This document shows positions 27,301-32,652 of a stretch of 34,286 bases of DNA, in pieces. This DNA is from Lentzea sp. NBRC 102530. Lineage in GTDB: Bacteria > Actinomycetota > Actinomycetes > Mycobacteriales > Pseudonocardiaceae. Position 1 is the stretch's first letter, and each line of letters opens with the position of its first letter. The notes beneath the pieces are model-generated. The model did no database searches and had not been told where the DNA came from. It saw only the letters and a program-made list of their open reading frames with translations. The position numbers were made by a program, and so were the translations under genes. The stretch covers positions 1 through 34,286 of the forward strand of contig NZ_BSTF01000035.1 in the NCBI RefSeq assembly GCF_030269365.1, read 5' to 3'.

Positions 27301-30300
27301 CGCGAGGCGGGTCTGCCAAGAGACACCCCTGTCCTGCTGCTTCCCTGCTCCATCAACGGAGGCTCGGCGGCGCGCGACCTGATGTCGAGCTGGCACGGCG
27401 GAGCCGCGACACCGTCCACAGTGGTGGGACCTACGTCGGATCTGCTGGTGCACAGCGGGAACGGGCTTCAGGTCACCGACTCGGGAGGACGCATCACCGA
27501 GGTTTCGCCGGCGGACGGCGACCAGACGCCGCTGGTGGCGCTCGCCGACCTCGCCGCGACCGAGATCGAGCCCGTCATCGTCACGTTCTCGTCCGGGGCA
27601 GACACCGGTCCGCAAGAGCAGAAGGACCTCGTCGGGACCATCGCTCGCCGGGTGGCACGCGCCGCGGCCTGGCGCGGGGTGAACAGCGCTGGACCGGTGC
27701 GGGTCGAGATCACCGGCTACGGCACCCTTGGCGCGCTGTCCAGAGGAGCGAAGAGCGGACTCGACCACGCGAACTCCGCGCACAGCCTGTTCAACGAGGC
27801 GTTGCACGACGAGTTCGCGATCCTGCGGAAGTTCGGGCTGGACGTCGCCCTGGCACAGGTGGACGTCCAGGTTCTCAGCGCGGTGGCGACACGGGACGGC
27901 GGGCACACGGCGTTGATCGCCGTGCGGCTGCCGGAACGGGAGCTGGGACAACGCGAGTTGCGTGACCTGGCAGGAGATGTGGACACCCTCGCCGTCACCG
28001 CGGTCGACAAGGCGTTCTCGCGGTTGTCCCCAGAGTCCGACGACACCGTGGGGGAGCCTTCTGGCGAGGGAACCCTGGTGCGTAGGGGACCGTTCGGGCC
28101 AGTCGAGCACTATGGCCCGGTAGTCGGCAAGGCGGGTGGCCTCGGGTTCGACTGGGATGGCTTCGCGATCACCGTCCGGTGGGCCAGGGTGTACGGCTCG
28201 ATGCCATTGTCCAGGAACCATACGTTCGACATCTTCGTCACCCAGCAAGCGGGGACGTTCCTCGTGGCAGGCCAGTACGTCGACGCCCGCACGCTGGCCA
28301 GGATCGTGACCGCCTCACCTCACTTCATCATGCACGCAGCGGACCCGAGCACCGCCGTGCGGCTGGTCATCGCCGTGGACCTGACCGATCAGGACCAGGC
28401 GAGTTACATGGCGAAAGAGTTCGCCGTGGCGTTGCGTGGTGTCGGACCGTTCAGGTCTGTCGAAGTCGCGCCTGTCTCGGTGCAGGTCGACCAGGACGGC
28501 CAGGTTTCGCTGCTGAACTTCGGTTCGGCCTCCGTTGTGTCCTCGCCCAGATCCGAGGATGTCGCCTGGATTCCGTTGATCGACGTGGCTGGCATTACCT
28601 TCGGTATGGCCTTCGACACGCCGAAGAACCGCAATGACAAAGTGGAGAAGCACAGTGGGGCACTTCCCGCCGCCATCCAACTGGGTATCGTGAAGCAGGC
28701 GGTCATCAATGCCAGTGGTGTAACGAAGACCGAGTCCGTGGTCGCGCCGTGGGCGTCGGTGTCGGAGACCGACGGCGTCCACACCCGCACGGTTCTGCTG
28801 TTGCTGGAGAGCAGTGCCTACGGATTCATGGTCCCGACCAAGAGCAAGGCCGTCGTGGACGTCGCTCCTGACGCTATGGCGAGGCTGGTCTACTCGTCCG
28901 ACATCTTCACGATGTTCAGAAAACGCCAGGTACTTCCCACCCTGCTCCTCGTGACCGCCAACCCCGACGGTGACGTCCCGGCAGGCGCGAGTGCCGTGCA
29001 ACGGGCTGTCGCACTGCAAAAAGCCGCGGCGGCGGCGAAGCTGAACACCGACTTTCTGGAGACCCTGCGCTTCTTGAGCGGACAACCCTGGCTGAGCATC
29101 GACTATGTCGGCAGGACTAGCGGTGAGATGGGAATGAGGGTCGTCAGCAGTGTCAAGTCGTTCAGAATGGGGCCGCCACCGTCTTTGCGGGATTTCCTGT
29201 TGGTTGTCGATGGTTCCGTGGCCGCGTTCCCCAGTGCTGCTGTGCCGCCCGATCGGATGCGTGAGGTCTCCGCCGAGCTCGCGAGGCGCGCGTCGGTGAA
29301 CGGAGCTTCGAATCAGACGCCGTTGCAGATCGTCGTCGATTCGCCCGATGGCAGGGTCGCCAGGCTTCTTACCTCTTCCGGCGCCGTGGTCGAAATGGGC
29401 GGCAGGCAGCTCGGGCGAATGTTGCTGGGCCATCCGGAGATCCAGATGGCGCTGCGGCACGATCCCCAGCGGCGTTGGAAAGTCGTGGGCAACCGGGTTG
29501 GTGAGAAGATCAGCCACGGCGGGCTCGCCTACGATATCGCCGGGGTTTTCCGGGCCGCAGGTCATTTCGGAGAGATCGTGGCGACCACCGGACAACTGGT
29601 GTTCGGTCGAGGAAGTATGGCCTCGCTCGATCACGCTCACTACGAAGTGGTCTCAAAGATCAGGTATGGCGAGCTGGCGGTGGATTTGATTGCCAACAGT
29701 AACGGCATCGACGTGCTGTACGTGTGGAGTGCGGGAAATCGTGCAGGACACCAGAAAGCTGCGGATTGGGCGAAACACGCGACGCGGCACACGCTTGCGA
29801 TGTATGAGATTCACGCGACGGACGGACGAGTTGAGATGCGTCAGGCGCCGTGGGTGAGGCCGCCCGTCGTGGTCTTCGTCGACACGGGGCTGAACGGGTA
29901 CGATATTTTGCGCCTCAACGGGAATAACTCGACACAAAAGAGTACGTCGATGGTCATCTCTCCCGACGATCTCGCCAGAGGGCTGTCGGGATATTCGATG
30001 CTGACGAAACCTGTGGACCCGGTTGACGGCCGGGATCTTCTGCTCGTTTCTCCGAACGGCAGGATCGGGGACGGCCAGCAGGTCGGAAAATCGTTGATGT
30101 CTCTGGGGCGTCACGTTACGGTGCATGAGGCTCCTCTCAGCCCCGCGTGGCGTGCCGACGGCACTCTCGCCACGGCCGGACAGCCAATGGTCAAGCATCT
30201 GCGGCCTACGCCCAGTCCGGCGAACATCATCGTGCACCGGGTTCAGCGACAGCATCTGCCTTGGACTGTCACCGCTGTCTACTCTCCAGCACGCACGGAT

Positions 30301-31317
30301 GACGTGTTCAATATGTCGAGGTCAGCCCATGTCAACAACGTGGTGCAGCAGGAGTACTACTTCAAGACGGAAGCGACGAATCTCGTAGACGCGGCAGGGA
30401 AACCGCTGCTCCGTCATCGCGCCTTCCTGTCGCCCTGGGCGGGGATCGATGCCCCGTCGTGGTCTCTGATCGGACATGGTGTCCCAGAAGGGTTCGCTTT
30501 CAGGCTCAAAACCGATATCCCCAGTGAGTTCGGTGACGGGGTGTACCTGGACGGTGCGATCGCGGCCAGAGTGCTGTTCGGGACTGATTCCTACCGGCGG
30601 GCTCAGCTTGATCCGGATCGACCTGTCGTGCTTCGCACGTGCCACGTGAACACGCTTCTGCCGGCAGGAGACACCCAGGCCGCGCGGTTCAGCGCCGCGG
30701 TGACGAACATGAGACCTCAGCGCGGCGGGAAGTTCTTCGCGGCGAACGCCGTTGTGGGATACGGTGCTTCAACCGGCTATTATGCGGTTGCCGAACCGGC
30801 TTTCTTCGGTGAGGCGGGTGAGAGTTCCGTGAGCGCCGGGGACGAGGTGCCGTTGACGGACTTCGTGACGTCGAACATCGCGTCGGCGCAGGTGATGCTT
30901 TCTGTGCAAGGGCCGCAGATGACGATGCCGCAGAGCACCGTCGACGTGATCCGTGACATGGCTCGGCAGGTAGCGCGGGCGGCGTTGTGGCGCAAGCTGA
31001 ACAACGTGGGAATGCCCGTGATGACCGTTACCGCGAAGAACAAGCGCTTGACCAACCTGGTCACCTTGGCGCTCCAGAACGCGATGACCGTGGAGTGGGC
31101 ACGACGAGGCCGGCTCGGCTCGGGACTCTCCCCCCAGGACGTTCACGTCGTGGAGACCAGCTACGCCGTGCGGTCAGGTCAGGTGGAGGTCGTCATGATC
31201 AAGGTTGATCTGCCTCAGCACGACCTTGGTGAGACTGAGCTGTCCATCGCCGAGTACGTGCTCACCGAGGAGAGCATGGCGGCACTCAACGCGAAGTTCG
31301 CGAGGCTCGCACGGTGA
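15331..31317 (+). CDS. Giant 5,328-residue protein: helical WXG-like N-terminus, Pro-rich linker, four 'lonely Cys'-type repeat units with His/Cys dyads
   Basis: Start ATG 15331 with GGGAG 6 bases upstream; an in-frame TTG at 15319 is weaker. Residues 1-270 are helical and Ala/Gly-rich, resembling WXG100/CpnT-type N-termini of secreted actinobacterial giants; there is no signal peptide. Residues 271-820 are a Pro/Ser/Gly linker. Residues 825-945 are a single-copy domain with AREIDHMLG (929-937), like a zinc-peptidase helix whose first His is Arg. Four tandem units follow (from residues 1023, 2124, 3210, 4268). Each holds five alpha/beta modules, and the last carries G-H-G and a Cys after a hydrophobic strand: H1774/C1829, H2891/C2946, H3951/C4006, H5049/C5104, all 55 apart. 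Known: caspase-like peptidases use such dyads. Inferred: multi-domain peptidase or scaffold, perhaps type VII secreted. I recall similar proteins annotated as 'lonely Cys domain'. No stops or shifts. Confidence 0.95.
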   Translation: MAVNVPPELDGLFYLVVGQPFPRLDVAGARAFAARLRDVGTRLEDLLQDGDAAGVAVGGALGGAAGDGVRRFVGKLTKLGPSMGAVARRNEEALRELALSEEKNGYEMLQELVLFFPQIMWALWSPWGAPWLPVLTAALRARLLPRLAKMESFALVAGRAMVSEAASEVMQNANAQVLQFIERNRTSWDSMDSIVSAAAGGAAGGIMTAGMKAGQRYLGKHADTVTFHGGLEGATEVVVDAGATGILGGDFDGLGTAFTSGAFSGGAQKAADDTGQVIAGKMNQPTGDNTPVDPTTATGSGFANPALRKPGGAAAGTEGSRVERSGATKSGSEEPRIESPDGEARGGEARGGETPGSDMSIALPFTSSGSKTSVPNSLATTAPIDDSSTEPETRDAITTLPVVPISTPATPRVPQTWGNTESPVVSSATSRSMPQHDDVATISGGAPPADQPARPIVPSPVSNPVSTVAEPEDTTFRATASSVQIPGEPQQELRFASSPTVDEDAPGNLNHQLPETKVPGPSGPQQLGDGPAFSGLRDEHAPGESAPIDQNAPTANLVSPQESPAAGQPDVETVGSPLRAADLPSQNPMTRDLLGNNTAADEPVVVVPGQQGPGGGLSGTPATPQAGTGLPGQPATVVSPGLGAQPPNSAGQQPSGASPAGQSQSGRGETAGGSAMQRLPGVPAPGFPVVPVSLRQGLDSVSAPAAFESAAQPSQQKAPPYAEQSADIHGGVPLPDRLPLTRASELPSESALGHVPADENMSGGIVPNSGDQPVGRGSDLPELALGSGIVPHGYSRERLGNAPAHQRGRAHERRESAGAAESSVMRPAFEIRRAGHGSHGVVELTVRINFEAASGVDDTTRHRAVRDAQRAVDELRNKLNVRLSTGELLRFRIVPVEAGDRAHHTVVLDHHHKIDQNHWRPGQVGSRTAREIDHMLGILNGDPLVDVDDAGETAERMLPVDLAQGRLSPMAPPASDGLTEPKAQNQNTDDVSGHSDVVSIDLSQPAAELVHVRAHRPRSRAASGGLSLSSVVRNDALYWDQLYSAVPPQDTQPACFYVFVSATDGGFLVEHSLLDGAALAEVVLSSPHYQKYGADPTIPLRVVGIDAENSAEFHEQVAEFATALRGDGPFRTVEVTTGELRVDETGQVVPLGGDYFVVSEFAPSEVSWTSFAGVDGHAFGAGLVLGEDRATAFKRALGTYGPDRVMSLIGRKRQQGSDTKTVVRELPPWAHGVLGDRVPPVGFVLVMRDGKYIVPLEGGRLAAVSPRRMARLIVESPMYQEARNRPVRGDLVLFVSDDGADPAESGQAGAELRAALQEWDEDSWHGYDYAGEIEFDERGLVVPEGAMFAESSPLPAQELDRVLSDSVFGFPVTDEDRKSLRELVGQVEHGAGQQPPTGPGQKKPLLVAVHSLDGKVVRVRSSSGVTHELGWRQFGRTLLSDSAFRLALERHPDRPVQLLFVGAGKGTSSSPAVSEMVGSLHEEGFLNDVYAPATASGWELVSGSRAGDLKWDVLHNRLGRPVAVYVRSDRDEERYSRAKEWAWNATPATLKSYEDGHRAEDSPWSSTELPLFLLFETGAEGVRGLRRGLGDAASPGQAQATTFTLEQFTKAMRSEPEIRKLLPRSGNRSLVLVPSGDSAVDGRTFTDVFSQGGYRRRVHLLTSGEFTQDGRLTAHEAEILTFEPPVLKPDDVFSRALVDRELGNVGQFFPLDDGDIVSMSGEARAFAPVRQMYFMREVSPATTDEQGAVVPARFAPFLASWAVEDKVAWTNSGHGGVDGFKFGTRTDSPWIIGDTVTLSGEQAARIMYGSSVYTQTRPDPARPNVLVFCSVNEVADGASESEARKLGRQWRKEVSPETVTFASTQVVLTMSGQLHAVKAGGVLADVERSARDSAGPVPLSDLAAEQIAPVEIEGTGRKLTPSDAERVREIARKVARAAAWRRRNGAGLPEVGITTERAAAVFLDELAAEWARLGRFGRGLRPEDLAIRVGGPGRRRPATISVELPKNVPGAREVRDATGSLEEITTARFGALEAAFAKLVHDESAVVSMSGEPAAPHRPDVDLDGEQAPDHEAGEWFAHSGGQASGDPWTGDGQSGSGGASPLAHQQAEQPFVNTHEPFGDEASGALSLDYGSKKDRAFWEQVYSASRRPGFTADGIPPPFYLFVTWSGGLAQVGDQAMGGAELAEFVRRSPHYQRYADDRSVVLRIVGVQVGDNDLAQITRTAREFAIAERGGQDSFRLVQLATRSVSVGTDNRVVGLDDSAYLIVSAVQANDLQWRSFVGRENEPLGLLFGHGSVAEMADKIGEFPSDLALRWTYERSLVGKSRDYVLPAWAPATTGDRVRPVLVMLSLEGGLFEVPIPGQLITRVRPAFLVRAMVSSPAFRAYRKQAVRPQLIILGHDVSADTGPSWEALRELVRELRSQDGRPWQTHLFAGDFSFGREGFALPHGSQFEAGPPLSTDSIELVTSPSLFGFPLGGQDRASMVTFGISAENGVFAGDEPWNLNQRTRRKRPIFVVVNSPDGAHALIESQTGPRYEVDGAELAVILWNSSEFSSALAGDPDRPLVVVSRDNGVLKDVESLGRQIAERLRQRDIGHFGDVYAAFSDSSKLEYFLVSDLLGTDLEIEFLPDGDGDPAALYLSSGEDGDSGAIAEVRSWAQEATSASLSDYQVELPHGDLTSAGRRKISGWSAVRPPIFFFVSMRGKEFVVQRRDGEVLRLSAGELSGALTSVPALRKVLRRHQGRPIVIASLSGEVGGGDRLAAELTHSGFSRTVFEARHGIKLLAGGRFTAALRTLVAHQPPAPRADQVDWSPFSGDRYGQWGHTLDTRNFDKLSTIIQAPYDAPVRRQYYFRRFNDAVIDDNDRVVIRRAVPYLSPHAVSDLPPYLWIGHGSESDFALILKSNKAMERGDVVLSGGDGAARLLVVSDVYRMTKADPRAPVLFASCLVATGGDKSPAADFSRQWRLLRGGKPIIAAADDIVTSDYSSARSVRRGSAYFAFGDGQRDPEWDVPLLDLAATEIGPAEIGFDSRGELGIGCAEVLRMVGQKLARAAAWRALNGAEMPTVVIKGTGVAKRSSSFEATHAVLGAEMIAEWGRLGRLARGLTIDDVVFDLVDVPASASREESGVVITVDLPPQSLGQDEVTALMFGPTDHPSSKELDALDKAFAKLAPSADDAPPSDDIVSVEGKEPRAKIVEPPVAVHDPSEFASGGLSFDAGATDLGHAERVARYAAMPPAAARPFYLFLTSSAEGLSVNGTRVLPAVLLEIVKRSPHYQKFGSAVPVRLVGVNPADAEVRRFAKLLRGRKGGFRLIEAAPAGSTVFQRISEVRPEDVAWLPLSHADGRVLGMSFDTQTRQADGTAANLRRASDESTRVVLERSVDENGSEHLRPKIALWADTTDGARLRPFELLLDADGEMYVVPLISGEVIRVSPDEMAKLAYKSRWFRTAHGGTAQPDIVLITNDLGAGSTVEHPGSRKLQARLRELGGPRRITAYSGPADHDATVPSLRVPEGAEFEQTFSSSAATNFSLNANAVRKSVSPVTDTSSGSVFAFPVTGDELPGLRSFISAVRSGTSEWDSKPLFVIVDSPDGKYVRVALYGGRVLELGGADFGRMLLNHSGFWNELNSEPARPIVVVTPQSVTNANFGDVAYDLATVLHEEGIYREVYVSTKPSAFDEFTLVSGLRDGDLEAEVLFNASGYPVSLYFRSENDEADYGAARTWAFNATEEKLETYQVESADGARTGRRSSWQEMPLFLIARSGNGRYRVERSDGVMGTVTPEQFARVARAHPAMRQILGTNSFGRPIALVTPNGEAAGGHLVRDSLLQGGFRRPLSVATTGVRFEPDGTITVSRTAFTELPALDPSELAVENVVTRPRRTSLSTVDGQYFPSGLTDSYLMSQTARSGSSRRGYYVRKELTAAARKNGTSETEYVAYLSPLAGIDGRPWVIDGHGSSEGFTVGLRTDRPWEIGDTTVIGGAIMAKMVTGGSLYREAGLPRDTPVLLLPCSINGGSAARDLMSSWHGGAATPSTVVGPTSDLLVHSGNGLQVTDSGGRITEVSPADGDQTPLVALADLAATEIEPVIVTFSSGADTGPQEQKDLVGTIARRVARAAAWRGVNSAGPVRVEITGYGTLGALSRGAKSGLDHANSAHSLFNEALHDEFAILRKFGLDVALAQVDVQVLSAVATRDGGHTALIAVRLPERELGQRELRDLAGDVDTLAVTAVDKAFSRLSPESDDTVGEPSGEGTLVRRGPFGPVEHYGPVVGKAGGLGFDWDGFAITVRWARVYGSMPLSRNHTFDIFVTQQAGTFLVAGQYVDARTLARIVTASPHFIMHAADPSTAVRLVIAVDLTDQDQASYMAKEFAVALRGVGPFRSVEVAPVSVQVDQDGQVSLLNFGSASVVSSPRSEDVAWIPLIDVAGITFGMAFDTPKNRNDKVEKHSGALPAAIQLGIVKQAVINASGVTKTESVVAPWASVSETDGVHTRTVLLLLESSAYGFMVPTKSKAVVDVAPDAMARLVYSSDIFTMFRKRQVLPTLLLVTANPDGDVPAGASAVQRAVALQKAAAAAKLNTDFLETLRFLSGQPWLSIDYVGRTSGEMGMRVVSSVKSFRMGPPPSLRDFLLVVDGSVAAFPSAAVPPDRMREVSAELARRASVNGASNQTPLQIVVDSPDGRVARLLTSSGAVVEMGGRQLGRMLLGHPEIQMALRHDPQRRWKVVGNRVGEKISHGGLAYDIAGVFRAAGHFGEIVATTGQLVFGRGSMASLDHAHYEVVSKIRYGELAVDLIANSNGIDVLYVWSAGNRAGHQKAADWAKHATRHTLAMYEIHATDGRVEMRQAPWVRPPVVVFVDTGLNGYDILRLNGNNSTQKSTSMVISPDDLARGLSGYSMLTKPVDPVDGRDLLLVSPNGRIGDGQQVGKSLMSLGRHVTVHEAPLSPAWRADGTLATAGQPMVKHLRPTPSPANIIVHRVQRQHLPWTVTAVYSPARTDDVFNMSRSAHVNNVVQQEYYFKTEATNLVDAAGKPLLRHRAFLSPWAGIDAPSWSLIGHGVPEGFAFRLKTDIPSEFGDGVYLDGAIAARVLFGTDSYRRAQLDPDRPVVLRTCHVNTLLPAGDTQAARFSAAVTNMRPQRGGKFFAANAVVGYGASTGYYAVAEPAFFGEAGESSVSAGDEVPLTDFVTSNIASAQVMLSVQGPQMTMPQSTVDVIRDMARQVARAALWRKLNNVGMPVMTVTAKNKRLTNLVTLALQNAMTVEWARRGRLGSGLSPQDVHVVETSYAVRSGQVEVVMIKVDLPQHDLGETELSIAEYVLTEESMAALNAKFARLAR
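16354..16383 (+). repeat. Two tandem copies of a 15-bp repeat in the linker of the giant gene
   Basis: GGAGAAGCGCGGGGT occurs twice head to tail (16354-16368, 16369-16383), and a partial third copy starts at 16384. It encodes GEARG-GEARG-GE. This is probably replication slippage in disordered linker sequence, with no frame effect. Confidence 0.85.
18397..21447 (+). repeat. Repeat unit 1 of the giant protein (residues 1023-2039)
   Basis: About 1,017 residues. It opens SGGLSLSSVVRNDALYWDQL and FYVFVSATDGGFLV. Modules: PHYQKYG...RVVGIDA; GFVLVMRDGKYIVPL...VLFVSDDGA; LLVAVHSLDGKVVRV...QLLFVGAGKG; LFLLFETGAEG...LVLVPSGDSA; then VAWTNSGHGGVDGFKF...VLVFCSVNEVADG. His 1774 is at 20650-20652 and Cys 1829 at 20815-20817. 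The tail has REIARKVARAAAWRRRNGAG and ends LEAAFAKL. Confidence 0.9.
21700..24840 (+). repeat. Repeat unit 2 of the giant protein (residues 2124-3170)
   Basis: About 1,047 residues. It opens SGALSLDYGSKKDRAFWEQV and FYLFVTWSGGLAQV. The five modules are in the same order, with VLVMLSLEGGLFEVP, IFVVVNSPDGAHALI and IFFFVSMRGKEFVVQ as first strands. The dyad module PPYLWIGHGSESDFAL...VLFASCLVATGGD has His 2891 at 24001-24003 and Cys 2946 at 24166-24168. It is the most diverged dyad module, with an acidic Asp where others have Gly after S-x-x. Tail KLARAAAWRALNGAE, ending LDKAFAKL. Confidence 0.9.
24958..28026 (+). repeat. Repeat unit 3 of the giant protein (residues 3210-4232)
   Basis: About 1,023 residues. 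It opens SGGLSFDAGATDLGHAERVA and FYLFLTSSAEGLSV. Module starts are FELLLDADGEMYVVP, LFVIVDSPDGKYVRV and LFLIARSGNGRYRVE. The dyad module PWVIDGHGSSEGFTVG...VLLLPCSINGGSA has His 3951 at 27181-27183 and Cys 4006 at 27346-27348, followed by VVGPTSDLLVHSGNGLQV, as in caspase-like toxin-associated domains. Tail RRVARAAAWRGVNSAGP and EITGYG, ending VDKAFSRL. Confidence 0.9.
28132..31308 (+). repeat. Repeat unit 4 of the giant protein (residues 4268-5326)
   Basis: About 1,059 residues, running to the C-terminus. It opens AGGLGFDWDGFAITVRWARV and FDIFVTQQAGTFLV. Module starts are VLLLLESSAYGFMVP, LQIVVDSPDGRVARL and VVVFVDTGLNGYDIL. The dyad module SWSLIGHGVPEGFAFR...VVLRTCHVNTLLPAG has His 5049 at 30475-30477 and Cys 5104 at 30640-30642. 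Tail RQVARAALWRKLNNVGMP, ending ALNAKFARL two residues before the stop. Confidence 0.9.
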
Positions 31318-31419
31318 CCTTCCGCGGTGCCATCGGTCGGCTCGCGTCGTGGGCTGTCGCGAACCGGTGCTGTCAGCAGCGCTGAAGGGTGTCCCGCGAC
31401 GCTGCCGACCGGTGGGAAC

Positions 31420-31947
31420 TCATCTGCCGTGCTCCCGGATCTCCAGAGCGACGTGAGCCGAGGCCGTGGTCAGTCCGTCGGCCAGTGCGTTCAGCCAGAT
31501 CACGGTGGGTTCGCTGGCCTGGTCCCGCACCTCGCCGTTGTGGTCGACGACCGCCGCGATGATCGCCAGGACGTGGCGGATGCAGCGCAGCCACGCTGCC
31601 GGCTCGGCGCCGACGCGCAGCATCACGACGCCGCCGGAAGCCGGGAGCGTCGATGCCATGAGCTGAAGCGCTTCCGCGACCTCGCGGAGAACGCACTCCT
31701 CGTTGAGGGCGAGGAACCAGTCGGGTTCGTCCGCGCCGAGTTCGGCGACCAAGATCGCTTTGATCCTGTCGTCCTTGGTGGGGGCAGCCGGCATCCGGGC
31801 CCGCGTTCCGCCCACGGGGAGATAGGACTCGGCGCGGTGGCTCAGGAGTCCGAGCAGGCCGACGACGTAGCTGTCGAGCACGTCGATTTCGTGCCTGGTC
31901 ATGACTCCGATGTAGGTCGACCCGCCCAGGCGGTCCCAGTTGGTCAT
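31420..31947 (-). CDS. DUF2017-like protein, convergent with the giant gene
   Basis: This 175-residue protein starts at ATG 31947-31945 with AAGGGAA about 5 bases upstream on the minus strand. It is a helical soluble protein: residues 15-37 (TRHEIDVLDSYVVGLLGLLS), 60-75 (DDRIKAILVAEL), a long helix 82-98 (LNEECVLREVAEALQLMAST). SGGVVMLRVGAEPAAWLRCI then gives a strand followed by the A-W-L-R helix. That last part resembles the end of DUF2017 proteins, small actinobacterial proteins encoded near clpS; the order also fits, but I cannot confirm it. No signal peptide or membrane helix. It ends 103 bases from the end of the giant gene on the opposite strand. A functional link to the giant protein is possible but not shown. 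Confidence 0.8.
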   Translation of the reverse strand: MTNWDRLGGSTYIGVMTRHEIDVLDSYVVGLLGLLSHRAESYLPVGGTRARMPAAPTKDDRIKAILVAELGADEPDWFLALNEECVLREVAEALQLMASTLPASGGVVMLRVGAEPAAWLRCIRHVLAIIAAVVDHNGEVRDQASEPTVIWLNALADGLTTASAHVALEIREHGR

Positions 31948-32163
31948 GGGATTCCCTTTTCAGACACGAATGCGTTGTTCGTTCAAGTAGACCGTGGGTG
32001 GTCTCGTGTTCCGAATGCCGTGCGCGCGTGGGGTCCGATGGGGCAGCGCACACTACCCGAATGCTTCACTTGTGGCCGAGGTCGTGCCTAATCGGACTCC
32101 GGCACCCGCGCTTTCGGTCGCTCGCCGTGATCGCGTAAACGCGTGCGGCTGGTGCGGATCACC

Positions 32164-32652
32164 TCATCCCGCGGTCCCGTCCCTTGTCTGGGATGACGTC
32201 GAGCTCGGTTGAGAACTCGGGGACGACGAAGAAGGACTGCCGACCCTGGACGGACTGTTCGTCGTCGCGGGTGTAGTGGGCGGCTGGGTGGTGGTCGTGG
32301 TGATGACGATCGTCGGCGGCGCGGCATCTGTCTCGACGGCAGACCGGCGACGCGGTTGTGGCTGCGGTGCGGCCTGAGGCTGTGAGGTGTCGGTGCTGGT
32401 CGGTGGTTCCACTTCCGTGGAGGTGGTGACCAGCGAAGGAACGTCCAGCGACAGCGCGGGCGCTCCCTTGGTTCCTTGGTGAGGGTCCGCTGCCGTGGTG
32501 TCCTTCCACGCCGCGAGGAACACGCCCGCCACTAGGATTGAACCCGTCACACCGACCGCGCTCCCGATGACGATGCCCTTGCCCGCCCGTCTTCGTGGTC
32601 TGCCGCGGTCCGGGTCCTGGGGATGTTGACATTGGCGGCGGGTCTTCCTCAA
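32164..32652 (-). CDS. Single-pass membrane protein with Ser/Thr/Pro-rich outer tail
   Basis: The start is TTG 32652-32650, with GAGGAG 6 bases upstream on the minus strand; a TTG one codon earlier (32655) is equally possible. The roughly 162-residue product has a short basic cytoplasmic N-terminus (HPQDPDRGRPRRRAGKG), a transmembrane helix at about 28-48 (IVIGSAVGVTGSILVAGVFL) and a long disordered tail. The tail contains VTTSTEVEPPTSTDTSQPQA, a run of six Thr (VITTTTTQPP) and a Ser-rich end. Such tails are typical of actinobacterial cell-surface proteins that span the wall and are often O-glycosylated. No domain is recognisable after the membrane segment. It lies in the same direction as the DUF2017-like gene, 217 bases upstream of it. 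Confidence 0.75.
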   Translation of the reverse strand: MRKTRRQCQHPQDPDRGRPRRRAGKGIVIGSAVGVTGSILVAGVFLAAWKDTTAADPHQGTKGAPALSLDVPSLVTTSTEVEPPTSTDTSQPQAAPQPQPRRRSAVETDAAPPTIVITTTTTQPPTTPATTNSPSRVGSPSSSSPSSQPSSTSSQTRDGTAG

